From NCBI GenBank assembly GCA_050699955.1, contig JBOHGD010000004.1, forward strand, positions 62,001 to 126,000: DNA of 64,000 nt, written 5' to 3'. The stretch comes from GCA-003244245 sp050699955. Lineage in GTDB: Bacteria; Actinomycetota; Actinomycetes; Mycobacteriales; Pseudonocardiaceae. The position numbers and the translations under genes are program-made. This document shows positions 52,127-61,436 of this stretch, in pieces (position 1 is the first letter of the stretch; each line of letters starts with the position of its first letter). A model generated the notes under the pieces. It saw only the letters and a program-made list of their open reading frames with translations. It did not search any database and was not told the origin of the DNA.

Positions 52127-53271
52127 GCACCCCATTTGATACTGACTGGGCTGCCCGGGCTAGTCGGCTCGCTGACTTGCTCGCCGAACAAGGCGACCTG
52201 CACGATCCGGCATGGCGCGACGCCGTGGCCGCCGTCGCACGCCATGTCCTCGTGCCTGCCGCCTACCAGCAAGACGACACCGGAAGGTGGCAACCGGTGG
52301 ACGTGACTTCCCCGGCCGGACTCAACCTGGTCTACTCCCCGGCGACCCTGGTCACTGCACTGGCCGACCGAGGAACGCATCACGAATCCGTCTCCAGCAG
52401 TACCAAACCCGATCTCATGCTGCGCATGCTCGAAGTCCTCGGCATCCACGACGGGCACAAGGTTCTCGAAATCGGCACCGGCACAGGGTATAATGTCGCG
52501 CTGCTCGCTCACCGACTCGGCGAGCACCTGGCGTTCTCCGTCGACATCGACGACGACCTCGTCAACGCGGCCCGCAGTCGACTCCACCAGATCGGCCTGC
52601 GACCAACCCTGGTTACCGCCGACGGCGTCGCCGGGCTTCCGCAGCACGCCCCCTTTGACCGGATCATCGTCACTTGCTCCGTACCCGCTGTGCCCTGGTC
52701 CTGGGCCGAACAACTGTCCCTCGGCGGTAGAGTCCTGGTTGACGTCAAAGTTGCCTCCCACGCCGGAAACCTCGCCCTGCTGCACCGATATCCCGACCGG
52801 TTGGAAGGCCGATTCACCCATCGGTGGGCCACCTTCATGACCATGCGCCACCACAATCAAATATGCGAACCCCGGCAACCCCGTGCCGACCGCAGCCGGG
52901 AACGCACTACGAGCACCCCACCCAATCCGTGGTACGACAATCGAGTTGTCTGGCTGCTCGCGCAGTTCCACGGTCTACCCGTCGACGTGCAGATCGGAAT
53001 GCAGCTCGACCCCGATACCCGGCAACCAACCGCTAGCCTCCTGTCGACTTCGGACGGTTCCTGGGCTGCCGTTGATCTCGTCGGCAGCGATGGCTGCCAC
53101 AATATCGTCGAAGGCGGTCCAACAGCATTATGGGAATACGTCGAACATGCCCACCAGGTGTGGCTCCGGCACGATAAACCTGACTGGCCCCGGCTCGGTC
53201 TAACCGTCACAGCCGACCAGCAACGCATCTGGATCGACACTCCTGACGGAACATCCTGGAGGTGGTGTTGA
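52123..53271 (+). CDS. PIMT-like O-methyltransferase of the ATP-grasp RiPP system
   Basis: A 382-residue methyltransferase resembling protein-L-isoaspartate methyltransferase (TIGR04188 group of ATP-grasp systems). The SAM motif VLEIGTGTGYNVALLAHRLG is near 115-134, preceded by SVSSSTKPDLMLRMLEVLGI, the place of the usual PIMT SQP loop, and followed by SVDIDDDLVNAARSRL. The C-terminal ~150 residues are an extra domain beyond classical PIMT. In characterised graspetide clusters such enzymes methylate an Asp to give an aspartimide. GTG start inside the ATP-grasp stop. Confidence 0.86.
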   Translation: MSTPFDTDWAARASRLADLLAEQGDLHDPAWRDAVAAVARHVLVPAAYQQDDTGRWQPVDVTSPAGLNLVYSPATLVTALADRGTHHESVSSSTKPDLMLRMLEVLGIHDGHKVLEIGTGTGYNVALLAHRLGEHLAFSVDIDDDLVNAARSRLHQIGLRPTLVTADGVAGLPQHAPFDRIIVTCSVPAVPWSWAEQLSLGGRVLVDVKVASHAGNLALLHRYPDRLEGRFTHRWATFMTMRHHNQICEPRQPRADRSRERTTSTPPNPWYDNRVVWLLAQFHGLPVDVQIGMQLDPDTRQPTASLLSTSDGSWAAVDLVGSDGCHNIVEGGPTALWEYVEHAHQVWLRHDKPDWPRLGLTVTADQQRIWIDTPDGTSWRWC

Positions 53272-53339
53272 CCTCGCTCACGACCTGACCGGCTGACCGG
53301 GCGACCCGCTGGGGCCTCGGCGTGTGCCGGCAGTGCGCG

Positions 53340-53560
53340 AAACCTGGTGGCCGGGGCGGGCTATGCTGGTCGCACAGGCGATGATCCGGCCATCACCGGG
53401 GAGCCTCCGGAAGAACGGGGTCCGTCCGCGGCCGGGTGGCTCCTAGTAGAACCGGACGGGTCCGGCCCGTCAACGCCGGTTTCAGAGAGGCCACCCGCAT
53501 GCGGGTGGCAAGCGGGGTGGTACCGCGGTCCGCGGCGCAGTCGTGGGTCGTCCCCGTGCA
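53340..53560 (+). promoter_or_regulatory. T-box leader of ileS
   Basis: The 340-base leader of ileS contains the T-box sequence AAGCGGGGTGGTACCGCGG (53510-53528), whose TGGT bulge (53518-53521) pairs with the uncharged tRNA ACCA end. A strong hairpin GCCACCCGC/GCGGGTGGC lies just before it (53490-53509). Upstream, a short stem I region has GATGATCCGGCCATCACC around an ATC isoleucine specifier (53384-53386). This is the short translational T-box known before actinobacterial ileS, in which uncharged tRNA-Ile frees the ribosome site. Boundaries are approximate. Confidence 0.88.
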
Positions 53561-53611
53561 GCGATCGACAGCACTGCACTGGTGACACCGCAGAAGGAAG
53601 TACACGCCGCC

Positions 53612-56600
53612 ATGGCATATCCGAAGGTTCCCGCCCAGCCGTCCTTTCCCGCCCTCGAACTCGACGTGTTGCGCTACTGGGAAGCCGACCAGACCTTCGC
53701 CGCGTCGGTGGCCGCCCGACCGGCCGGGGAGAACGGCTCGAACGAGTTCGTCTTCTACGACGGGCCGCCGTTCGCCAACGGCCTGCCGCACTACGGCCAC
53801 CTGCTCACCGGCTACGTCAAGGACGTGGTGCCGCGGTACCAGACCATGCGTGGCCGCCGGGTCGAGCGCCGATTCGGCTGGGACACCCACGGGCTGCCCG
53901 CGGAGGTGGAGGCGGAACGACAGCTCGGCATCACCCACAAGTCCGAGATCGAGCGGATGGGCGTGGCGGACTTCAACGCCGCCTGCCGCGACTCGGTGCT
54001 GCGCTACACCCGGGAATGGCGCGACTACGTGACCCGCCAAGCCCGCTGGGTGGACTTCGACAACGACTACAAGACCCTCGACCTGAACTACATGGAGAGT
54101 GTCCTGTGGGCGTTCAAGACGCTCTGGGACAAGGGGTTGATCTACCAGGGCTTCCGGGTGCTGTGGTACTGCTGGCGCTGCGAGACGCCGCTGTCCAACA
54201 CCGAGACGAAGATGGACGACGTCTACCGCACCCGGCAGGACCCGGCGGTCACCGTCGGGCTGCGGTTGACCGAGCCCGGCTCGGAGCTGGACGGTGTGCT
54301 GGCGCTGGTGTGGACCACCACGCCGTGGACGCTGCCGTCCAACCTGGCTGTGGCCGTGCATCCGGATCTCGAGTACGTCGTCGTCGAGGTGGACGGGCAG
54401 CGCTACCTGATCGCCGAGGATCGCCTCGCTGCCTATGCTCGTGAGCTGGGCGAGGCGCCTCCGGTGGTGGCCCGGCGGCGGGGATCGGAGCTGCTCGGGC
54501 TTCGCTACACCCCGCTGTTCGGCTTCTTCGCGGGCCGCGAGGGCGCGCACCGGGTGCTGCCCGCTGACTTCGTGACCACGGAAGAGGGCACCGGCCTGGT
54601 GCACATGGCACCGGCGTTCGGTGAGGAGGACAAGACCGTCACCGACGCCGCGGGTATCGAGGTGGTGGTGCCGGTGGACTCGGCAGGGCGGTTCACCGCC
54701 GACGTAGCGCCCTATGCCGGGATGCAGGTGTTCGACGCCAATCGGGCGATCGTCCGGGACCTGCGCGACGGCGCGCCGTACGTCGGCGGCGTGCTGTTGC
54801 GCCACGAGACCTACGAGCACCCCTACCCGCACTGCTGGCGCTGCGACAACGCGCTGATCCAGCGCGCAGTGTCCTCCTGGTTCGTCGCGGTGACGGCGTT
54901 CCGGGACCGGATGGTGCAGCTCAACGGAGAGATCACCTGGGTACCGGAGAACGTCGGTGACGGGCAGTTCGGTGCGTGGCTGGAGGGTGCCAGGGACTGG
55001 AACATCTCCCGCAACCGGTACTGGGGCGCCCCGTTACCGATCTGGGTGTCCGACGATCCGGCCTGCCCTCGGGTGGATGTCTACGGTTCGCGCGACGAGC
55101 TGGCACGCGACTTCGGGGTTCGTCCCACCGACCTGCACCGACCGTTCGTCGACCAGCTGACCCGCCCCAACCCGGACGACCCCACCGGGCGCGCCACCAT
55201 GCGCCGGGTGCCCGAAGTGCTGGACTGCTGGTTCGAGTCCGGCTCCATGCCCTTCGCGCAGGTGCACTACCCGTTCGACGGTTCCAATGCGGGACACCCG
55301 CACCGGGGGCGGGACTGGTTCGAGCACCACTACCCGGGCGATTTCATCGTCGAGTACAACGGGCAGACCCGAGGCTGGTTCTATACGCTGCACGTGCTGG
55401 CCACCGCGTTGTTCGACCGGCCCGCGTTTCGCACCTGTGTGGCGCACGGCATCGTGCTCGGCGACGACGGGCTCAAGATGTCCAAGTCCAAGGGTAACTA
55501 TCCTGAGGTCACCGAGGTGTTCGATCGGGATGGCTCGGACGCGATGCGCTGGTTCCTGATGGCGTCGGCGATCCTGCGCGGCGGGAACCTGGTGGTCACC
55601 GAGCAGGGCATCCGAGAAGCCGTCCGGCAGGCGCTGCTGCCGCTGTGGAACTCCTGGTACTTCCTCGCGCTCTACGCGAACGCGGCGGGGCGCGACGGCC
55701 GCTGGCGCACGGACAGCCCGCATGTGCTGGACCGTTACGTCCTGGCCAAGCTGCACGATCTGGTCGCCGACGTCACGGCGCGGATGGACCGCTATGACAT
55801 CGCTGGAGCCTGCGAGAGCGTGCGCGGGTTCTGCGATGTGCTCACCAACTGGTACGTGCGCCGCTCCCGGGACCGTTTCTGGGCCGGCGAGCAGGATGCG
55901 ATCGACACCCTGCACACCGTGCTCGAGGTGAGCGCCCGGGTGGCCGCGCCACTGCTGCCGTTGACCACCGAGACGATCTGGCGTGGGCTGACCGGACAGC
56001 GTTCGGTGCACCTGACCGACTGGCCCGATGCGGTCGTGCTTCCTGCTGACCCCGAGCTGGTGGCCACGATGGACCGGGTCCGCCAGGTGGTGTCGGCGAC
56101 CTTGTCGTTGCGCAAGGCCAGGGGCCACCGGGTGCGCCAGCCGCTGCCCACACTGACCGTCGCGGCGCCGGGTGCCGGCGATCTGGCGCCGCTGCGCGAC
56201 CTGATCCGCGACGAGGTCAACGTCCGGAATGTCGAGCTCACCGAGGATGTCTCGGCGCATGGACGCTACGAGCTCACCGTCAATGCGCGGGCCTGTGGGC
56301 CCCGGCTCGGCGGTGACACCCAGAAGGTGATCCGGGCGGTCAAGGCGGGTGAGTGGGATCGCGGCCCGGACGGGCAGGTGAGCGCGGGCGGGATCGCGTT
56401 GCTGGCCGGGGAGTACTCCGAGCGGCTGGTTGCGGCCGATCCCGCCGAGACCGCCGCACTACCGGGCAGTTCGGGGCTGGTGGTGCTGGACACCACGATC
56501 ACCCCTGAGCTGGCCGCCGAGGGCATCGCCCGGGACCTGGTTCGGGTCGTACAGCAGGCCCGCAGGCAGGCTCGGCTGGAGGTGACCGATCGGATCGCGC

Positions 56601-56773
56601 TCACCGTGGATGCGCCGGACGAGGTGCTCGCCGCCGTCCGCGAACACGAGGGGTTCATCGCAGGCGAGGTGCTGGCCCGGCAGGTCGGCTACGGGCCGGT
56701 CCCGGACGGTTTCGCAGGCACCGTCGGCGACGGTGTCGCGGTCCGGGTGCGGGTTGCACCGGTGAGAGGGTGA
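53612..56773 (+). CDS. ileS: Isoleucyl-tRNA synthetase
   Basis: A 1053-residue class Ia synthetase. The HIGH motif appears as HYGH (60-63) in FVFYDGPPFANGLPHYGH and KMSKS at 622-626 (LKMSKSKGNY). The CP1 editing domain is present (VWTTTPWTLPSNLAV, GTGLVHMAPAFGEED). HYGH and the long C-terminal region without an obvious paired CxxC zinc motif match the type 2 IleRS of mycobacteria. ATG 53612 begins the conserved N-terminus, AGAAGGAAG upstream; the T-box at 53340-53560 controls it. The stop overlaps the next GTG start. Confidence 0.96.
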   Translation: MAYPKVPAQPSFPALELDVLRYWEADQTFAASVAARPAGENGSNEFVFYDGPPFANGLPHYGHLLTGYVKDVVPRYQTMRGRRVERRFGWDTHGLPAEVEAERQLGITHKSEIERMGVADFNAACRDSVLRYTREWRDYVTRQARWVDFDNDYKTLDLNYMESVLWAFKTLWDKGLIYQGFRVLWYCWRCETPLSNTETKMDDVYRTRQDPAVTVGLRLTEPGSELDGVLALVWTTTPWTLPSNLAVAVHPDLEYVVVEVDGQRYLIAEDRLAAYARELGEAPPVVARRRGSELLGLRYTPLFGFFAGREGAHRVLPADFVTTEEGTGLVHMAPAFGEEDKTVTDAAGIEVVVPVDSAGRFTADVAPYAGMQVFDANRAIVRDLRDGAPYVGGVLLRHETYEHPYPHCWRCDNALIQRAVSSWFVAVTAFRDRMVQLNGEITWVPENVGDGQFGAWLEGARDWNISRNRYWGAPLPIWVSDDPACPRVDVYGSRDELARDFGVRPTDLHRPFVDQLTRPNPDDPTGRATMRRVPEVLDCWFESGSMPFAQVHYPFDGSNAGHPHRGRDWFEHHYPGDFIVEYNGQTRGWFYTLHVLATALFDRPAFRTCVAHGIVLGDDGLKMSKSKGNYPEVTEVFDRDGSDAMRWFLMASAILRGGNLVVTEQGIREAVRQALLPLWNSWYFLALYANAAGRDGRWRTDSPHVLDRYVLAKLHDLVADVTARMDRYDIAGACESVRGFCDVLTNWYVRRSRDRFWAGEQDAIDTLHTVLEVSARVAAPLLPLTTETIWRGLTGQRSVHLTDWPDAVVLPADPELVATMDRVRQVVSATLSLRKARGHRVRQPLPTLTVAAPGAGDLAPLRDLIRDEVNVRNVELTEDVSAHGRYELTVNARACGPRLGGDTQKVIRAVKAGEWDRGPDGQVSAGGIALLAGEYSERLVAADPAETAALPGSSGLVVLDTTITPELAAEGIARDLVRVVQQARRQARLEVTDRIALTVDAPDEVLAAVREHEGFIAGEVLARQVGYGPVPDGFAGTVGDGVAVRVRVAPVRG

Positions 56774-57564
56774 CAGTGTCACAGGAACCGAGCCCAGGCA
56801 CGGCCGCGGCGCGCTGGTGGGAGCTGCTGGAAGCCCGCAAGATCCCGGCGGAGATCCGGGCGGCCGCCCCGCAGGACCCGAACCGGCACATTCCCGAGCG
56901 CTTCCGGCCGCCCGAGGTGCCCGAGGACACCCCGTCCCGCCGGGCGGCCCTGCAGTTGCTCGGCCCGGACGGAGGAACGGTCCTGGACGTCGGGTGCGGG
57001 GCCGGGGCGGCCGGGCTTGCGCTGGTGCCCAAGGTGACGCACCTGACCGGGGCCGATCATGCTGACGACATGCTGCGGGCGTTCGAGCAGGCCTGCGCCG
57101 AGCGCAGGGTGGCCCACCGCTGCGTGTACGGCCCGTGGCCGCAGGTCGCTGCCGAAGCAGGGGTCGCCGACCTGGTGGTCAGCCACCACGTCGGCTACAA
57201 CACCGCCGAACTGGGTCCGTTCGTCGCCGCGCTGGGTGCCGCCGCGCGGCGCGGGGTCGTGATCGAGCTCCACGCTGAGCACCCGGGGGGCTGGATGGAC
57301 CCGCTGTGGGCGCGCTTCTACGGGTTGCACCGGCCGCCGCCGGCGACCGCGGACGATGCCCTCGCCGTGTTCGCCGAGGTAGGGATACGCCCCGAGGTAC
57401 AGCGCTGGGCCCGGCTCGGCAGACACCGCGAGCCGGGCCAGGAGGTCGATTTCGTGCTGCGCAGGCTCTGCCTGCCCGACGAGCGCCGAGCCGAGGTGGC
57501 CGAGGCGGTCGAGGCATTGGGCCCACGTCACCGCGACCTGCTGACGGTGTCCTGGCCGGTCTGA
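56770..57564 (+). CDS. SAM-dependent methyltransferase
   Basis: A 264-residue class I methyltransferase. Motif I is VLDVGCGAGAAGLALVPKVT near residue 73-92, GADHADDMLRAFEQACAE is motif II and VADLVVSHHVGYNTAELGPF motif III-IV. A ~45-residue N-terminal helix region (WWELLEARKIPAEI) is characteristic of an actinobacterial subgroup of unknown substrate. GTG start overlaps the ileS stop, so it may share the T-box message. Confidence 0.78.
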   Translation: MTVSQEPSPGTAAARWWELLEARKIPAEIRAAAPQDPNRHIPERFRPPEVPEDTPSRRAALQLLGPDGGTVLDVGCGAGAAGLALVPKVTHLTGADHADDMLRAFEQACAERRVAHRCVYGPWPQVAAEAGVADLVVSHHVGYNTAELGPFVAALGAAARRGVVIELHAEHPGGWMDPLWARFYGLHRPPPATADDALAVFAEVGIRPEVQRWARLGRHREPGQEVDFVLRRLCLPDERRAEVAEAVEALGPRHRDLLTVSWPV

Positions 57565-57610
57565 TCCGCCTACCTGCACCGGATACGGCGATCGGGCCGG
57601 TCGATCACCG

Positions 57611-59113
57611 ATGCGCCTAGCAGGGGACAATCCGGGAGTGGAAGGGGTGGTGTTCGCGCTCGGCATAGGGGCGGCTGTGCTGCTGCTCGCCGTGCTCGCC
57701 GTGCGGATCTCCACCCGGCTGGGGCTGCCCTCGCTGTTGCTCTACCTGGCCATCGGCGTGTTGCTCAGCGAGGGCCTGGGGATCGAGTTCTCCAATGCGC
57801 CGCTCACCGCGGCGCTGGGTATCGCCGGCCTGGTGCTGATCCTCGCCGAGGGTGGTCTGACCACCCGGTGGACTGTGATCCGCCCTACGCTTGGCCCGGG
57901 GATCGCGCTGGCCACCGTGGCGGTGGCGGTGAGCACCGCGATCACCGGCTGGGCGCTGCACCTGCTGCTGGCTCTGGACTGGCGCACGGCGCTGTTGTGG
58001 GGTGCGGTGCTGTCCTCGACCGACGCCGCCGCCGTGTTCAGCGTGTTGCGGGCGCTGAAGGTGTCCCCGCGTCTGGCTGGTGCGCTCGAGCTGGAGTCGG
58101 GCATCAACGACGCGCCGGTCTACCTCGCGGTGGTGCTGCTCGCGGCGGGCGGCTCGCTGCACTGGTGGTCGATCCCGCTGGTGGTCTACGAGCTACTCGC
58201 GGGAGCGCTCGCGGGTGCCGCGTTGGGCTTCGCGGGCGCGTGGACGCTGCGCAGGGCGGCGCTGCCTGCGACCGGCCTCTACCCGTTGGCGACCGTCGCG
58301 GTCTGTGTGCTGGCCTTCGCCGCCGGGCAGGGCTTACACGCTTCGGGCTTCTTGGCGACCTACGTGGCCGGGGTGGTGCTCGGCAACGCGCAGCTGCCGC
58401 ACCGCAGCGACACCCGGTCGTTCGCGGAGGGCCTCGGCCTGCTGGCCCAGATCGGGCTGTTCGTGCTGCTGGGTCTCTACGTGTCACCTTTCCGGCTGTC
58501 CGGCGTGCTGATCCCGGCGCTGGTCGCCGGGGGGGTCCTGGTGCTGCTGGCCCGGCCGGTATCGGTGCTGCTCGCCACCGCCCCGTTCCGGATGCCCTGG
58601 CGGGAACAGGCGTTCCTGTCCTGGGCGGGGCTGCGCGGTGCGGTCCCCATCGTGCTGGCGCTGATCCCGCTCACCGAGGGCGTCCCGGGCGCCCAGCAGC
58701 TGGTCGACGTGGTGTTCGTGCTGGTGGGGATACTCACCGTGGTGCAGGGTGGCACGCTGCCCGTGGTGGCGAGGTGGCTCGGGCTGGCCCGCCCCGAGCA
58801 GGGCGAGGAGATCGAGGTCGACTCGGCCCCGCTGGACGAGATGGCGGCCGACCTGCTGCAGGTACGGGTGCCCACGCCCTCCCGGCTGCACGGCGTCTAC
58901 CTCTCCGAGCTGCGGTTGCCCGCCGGAGCGGTGGTCAGCCTGGTGGTGCGCGACGGCAAGGGGTTCACCCCGCAGGAGACCACCCGGCTGCAGGAGGGCG
59001 ACCAGATGCTGGTGGTCACCATCACCCAGAGCAGGGAGAAGGCCGAGCAGCGGATCAGGGCGGTGCACCGGGCGGGTCGGCTGGCCAGGTGGCGTGGCGA
59101 GACCGGCGCCTGA
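57611..59113 (+). CDS. Potassium/proton antiporter (CvrA/NhaP2-like)
   Basis: A 500-residue CPA1-type antiporter. About 12 membrane spans occupy residues 10-400, with the family blocks LLYLAIGVLLSEGLGIEF, SSTDAAAVFSVLRALKV (TDAA ion site) and ESGINDAPVYLAVV (ND motif). A cytosolic RCK_C-like domain is at the C-terminus (LLQVRVPTPSRLHGVYLSEL, EGDQMLVVTITQSREKA). Such proteins exchange K+ or Na+ for H+ for volume and pH control. ATG 57611; GTG 57639 is an alternative. Confidence 0.87.
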   Translation: MRLAGDNPGVEGVVFALGIGAAVLLLAVLAVRISTRLGLPSLLLYLAIGVLLSEGLGIEFSNAPLTAALGIAGLVLILAEGGLTTRWTVIRPTLGPGIALATVAVAVSTAITGWALHLLLALDWRTALLWGAVLSSTDAAAVFSVLRALKVSPRLAGALELESGINDAPVYLAVVLLAAGGSLHWWSIPLVVYELLAGALAGAALGFAGAWTLRRAALPATGLYPLATVAVCVLAFAAGQGLHASGFLATYVAGVVLGNAQLPHRSDTRSFAEGLGLLAQIGLFVLLGLYVSPFRLSGVLIPALVAGGVLVLLARPVSVLLATAPFRMPWREQAFLSWAGLRGAVPIVLALIPLTEGVPGAQQLVDVVFVLVGILTVVQGGTLPVVARWLGLARPEQGEEIEVDSAPLDEMAADLLQVRVPTPSRLHGVYLSELRLPAGAVVSLVVRDGKGFTPQETTRLQEGDQMLVVTITQSREKAEQRIRAVHRAGRLARWRGETGA

Positions 59114-59185
59114 CCGGCTCAGCCGGCCAGACCGGTTGCCGCCCCGCGCCGCGATCTCGTCTCGGCCGTCGGTCACAATGGCGGG

Positions 59186-59806
59186 GTGAGCTCAGCGCCG
59201 CATGTCGAGGGAGCCGCCGCCGATGACCAGGACACCAGGCCGGGGCGGCGCCGGATCGGGCTGCTGATCGCCGCCGCGGGCACTGCGCTGCTGGCCGATG
59301 TGGTCAGCAAGGTGCTCGCCGTGGCGAACCTGGAGGGCCAGCCACCGGTGCGGTTGCTCGGCGGCGGGTTGTATCTCGTCCTCTACCGCAACGCGGGTGC
59401 GGCGTTCTCCCTGGCGACCGGGCTGACCTGGCTGCTGTCGTTGATCACGCTCGGTGTGGTGACCCTGATCGTCCGGCTGGCCCCCCGGTTGCGCTCACGC
59501 GGCTGGGCGGTGGGCCTCGGGCTGGTGCTGGGTGGCGCGCTGGGCAACCTGGTGGACCGGCTGCTGCGCGCTCCCGGTCCGCTGCGCGGTCACGTGGTGG
59601 ACTTCCTGTCGCTGCTGGCGCCGGACGGCAGCGTCTGGCCGGTGTTCAACCTGGCGGACTCGGCGATCGTCTGTGGCGGGGTGCTGCTGGTGCTGATGGC
59701 CGCGACCGGCCGGGAGCTCGACGGCAGTCGCCACCGGCACCAGCGAGACGTCCACCGAGATGTTCACCCAGACGTCCACCCAGACGTCCACCGAGGCGCC
59801 CGGTGA
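59186..59806 (+). CDS. lspA: Lipoprotein signal peptidase
   Basis: A 206-residue aspartic signal peptidase II with four membrane spans. The catalytic aspartates are in GNLVDRLLR and VFNLADSAIV; YRNAGAAFSL is the third conserved motif. It cleaves prolipoproteins after lipidation. The C-terminal tail beyond residue ~178 is an odd Asp-Val-His repeat from a 12-bp tandem repeat. It overlaps the rluD start (GTGA). Confidence 0.94.
   Translation: MSSAPHVEGAAADDQDTRPGRRRIGLLIAAAGTALLADVVSKVLAVANLEGQPPVRLLGGGLYLVLYRNAGAAFSLATGLTWLLSLITLGVVTLIVRLAPRLRSRGWAVGLGLVLGGALGNLVDRLLRAPGPLRGHVVDFLSLLAPDGSVWPVFNLADSAIVCGGVLLVLMAATGRELDGSRHRHQRDVHRDVHPDVHPDVHRGAR
59747..59794 (+). repeat. 12-bp tandem repeat encoding the LspA tail
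   Basis: Four units of the pattern GACGTCCACCCA/GACGTCCACCGA (59747-59758, 59759-59770 diverged, 59771-59782, 59783-59794). The period keeps reading frame and encodes DVH(R/P) repeats just before the stop, a His-rich cytosolic tail that might vary in copy number or bind metal. Confidence 0.85.
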
Positions 59807-60735
59807 TGAGCGACGTCCGGACGTTGCCGGTGCCTGACGGGCTGGACGGGCTGCGGGTGGACACCGGGCTCGCGCGGCTGCTGGGGCTGTCCCGCACGGC
59901 GGTGGCCGGGTTGACCGAGACGGGTGCGGTACTGGTGGACGGTAGCCCGGCAGGCAAGTCCGACCGGCTGACCGCGGGCACCTGGCTGGAGGTCACGTTG
60001 CCCGAGCCTGCCCGGCCGCTGGTCCCGCGGATCGAGGCGGTCGACGGGCTGCAGGTGCGCTACGACGACGCCGACCTCGTGGTGGTGGACAAGCCGGTGG
60101 GGGTGGCCGCGCATCCCAGCCCCGGCTGGTCCGGACCCACCGTCCTGGGCGGTCTCGCCGCGGCAGGCGTGCAGGTGAGCACCTCCGGTGCGGCCGAGCG
60201 CCAAGGCGTGGTGCACCGGCTGGACGTGGGCACCAGCGGGCTGATGGTGGTGGCCAAGTCCGAGCGCGGCTACTCCGCGCTGAAGCGGGCGTTCCGGGAG
60301 CGCACCGTCGCCAAGCACTACCGGGCGCTGGTGCAGGGGCATCCCGATCCCACCCGCGGCACCATCGACGCCCCGATCGACCGGCACCCCAAACACGACT
60401 GGCGTTTCGCGGTGGTGGCGGGTGGCAAGCCCTCGGTGACGCATTACGAGGTGATCGAGGCGTTCCCGGCGGCTTCGTTGTGCGACGTGACCTTGGAGAC
60501 CGGCCGCACCCACCAGATCCGGGTGCACTTCGCGGCCCTGGCGCACCCGTGCTGCGGGGACCTCACCTACGGTGCGGACCCGACTCTCGCGCAGCGGCTC
60601 GGGCTGAGCAGGCAATGGCTGCACGCCGCTGCGCTGGGCTTCCCGCATCCAGCCGACGACCGTTGGGTGGAGTTCACCAGCCCGGACCCGGACGACCTGC
60701 GCGGCGCGCTGGACGTGCTGGCCGCCGGGGCATAG
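59803..60735 (+). CDS. rluD: RluA-family 23S rRNA pseudouridine synthase
   Basis: A 310-residue RluA/RluD-type pseudouridine synthase. An N-terminal S4 domain (RVDTGLARLLGLSRTAVAGL) precedes the catalytic core with the active-site aspartate in VVHRLDVGTSGLMVVAK; ETGRTHQIRVHFAALAHPCC and GDLTYG are conserved. It modifies uridines in 23S rRNA helix 69 in relatives, though the exact targets here are inferred. lspA-rluD is the standard actinobacterial pair. Confidence 0.92.
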   Translation: MMSDVRTLPVPDGLDGLRVDTGLARLLGLSRTAVAGLTETGAVLVDGSPAGKSDRLTAGTWLEVTLPEPARPLVPRIEAVDGLQVRYDDADLVVVDKPVGVAAHPSPGWSGPTVLGGLAAAGVQVSTSGAAERQGVVHRLDVGTSGLMVVAKSERGYSALKRAFRERTVAKHYRALVQGHPDPTRGTIDAPIDRHPKHDWRFAVVAGGKPSVTHYEVIEAFPAASLCDVTLETGRTHQIRVHFAALAHPCCGDLTYGADPTLAQRLGLSRQWLHAAALGFPHPADDRWVEFTSPDPDDLRGALDVLAAGA

Positions 60736-60752
60736 CCGGTGGCTGCGCGCCC

Positions 60753-61436
60753 ATGACAGCGCGGGCCCGTTGGGCGCTGCTCGTCGTGCTGCTCGTGGTG
60801 TCCGCCATCACGGTGGTGGTGGCCGGGCGGCAGGATCAGCCGCCCCCGGCAGCGGGGGTGCAGCGGCTCGGACCCGAGTCCGGCGAGCTCGTCGCCGACT
60901 ACCTGCGGCGGGCGGATGGCTCTCTGCCGCCCCCCGGCGGGGGCGAGGTTTGGGCTCTGGTGCAGCTGCAGCGCTATCTCGATCCGGTGGCTGCGGCGTC
61001 CCTGGTGCGCGGGGCGCAGCTGACCCGCGTGGTGCTGCGGGTACCGCTGCCGGGGGTGCAGACCGCCCTGATCTTCCGCGACCTGCCCGGCCAGCGCCCC
61101 GCCACTGAGCTGGCGGCCGCACTGCAGGCTGCCGGGCAGGACCGGGCCCGGGCCGCCGCGCAGGATCCACCCGGGAGCAGGCGCTCCGCCGTCGCCGCCG
61201 TCGAGGCGGCCCGGCTGCGGGGTGGCTGCGCCTGTGTGCTGGCCCTGCTGGTCCGCGCCGACGGTGCCGTGCTGCGCGAACTGGCCGGCCGGCCCGGGGT
61301 ACGCGCGGTGCACGCGGCCGGCCCGGACACCCCGCCGCAAGAACTGGCACTGTCGCCATTGCTTCCCGAGCAGCGCGATGTGGTGGGCCCGGTCCCCGAC
61401 GACGGTCCGGTGCCCCCGATCACGACACCCCCATAA
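60753..61436 (+). CDS. Membrane-anchored hypothetical protein
   Basis: A 227-residue protein with one N-terminal signal-anchor (WALLVVLLVVSAITVVVAG, about residues 7-25) and an extracytoplasmic domain with no recognised family. Two closely spaced cysteines (GGCACVLALL) occur near residue 157. ATG 60753 follows the rluD stop by 17 bases, so it is likely in the lspA-rluD operon. Conserved position suggests an envelope role, but none can be assigned. Confidence 0.65.
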   Translation: MTARARWALLVVLLVVSAITVVVAGRQDQPPPAAGVQRLGPESGELVADYLRRADGSLPPPGGGEVWALVQLQRYLDPVAAASLVRGAQLTRVVLRVPLPGVQTALIFRDLPGQRPATELAAALQAAGQDRARAAAQDPPGSRRSAVAAVEAARLRGGCACVLALLVRADGAVLRELAGRPGVRAVHAAGPDTPPQELALSPLLPEQRDVVGPVPDDGPVPPITTPP

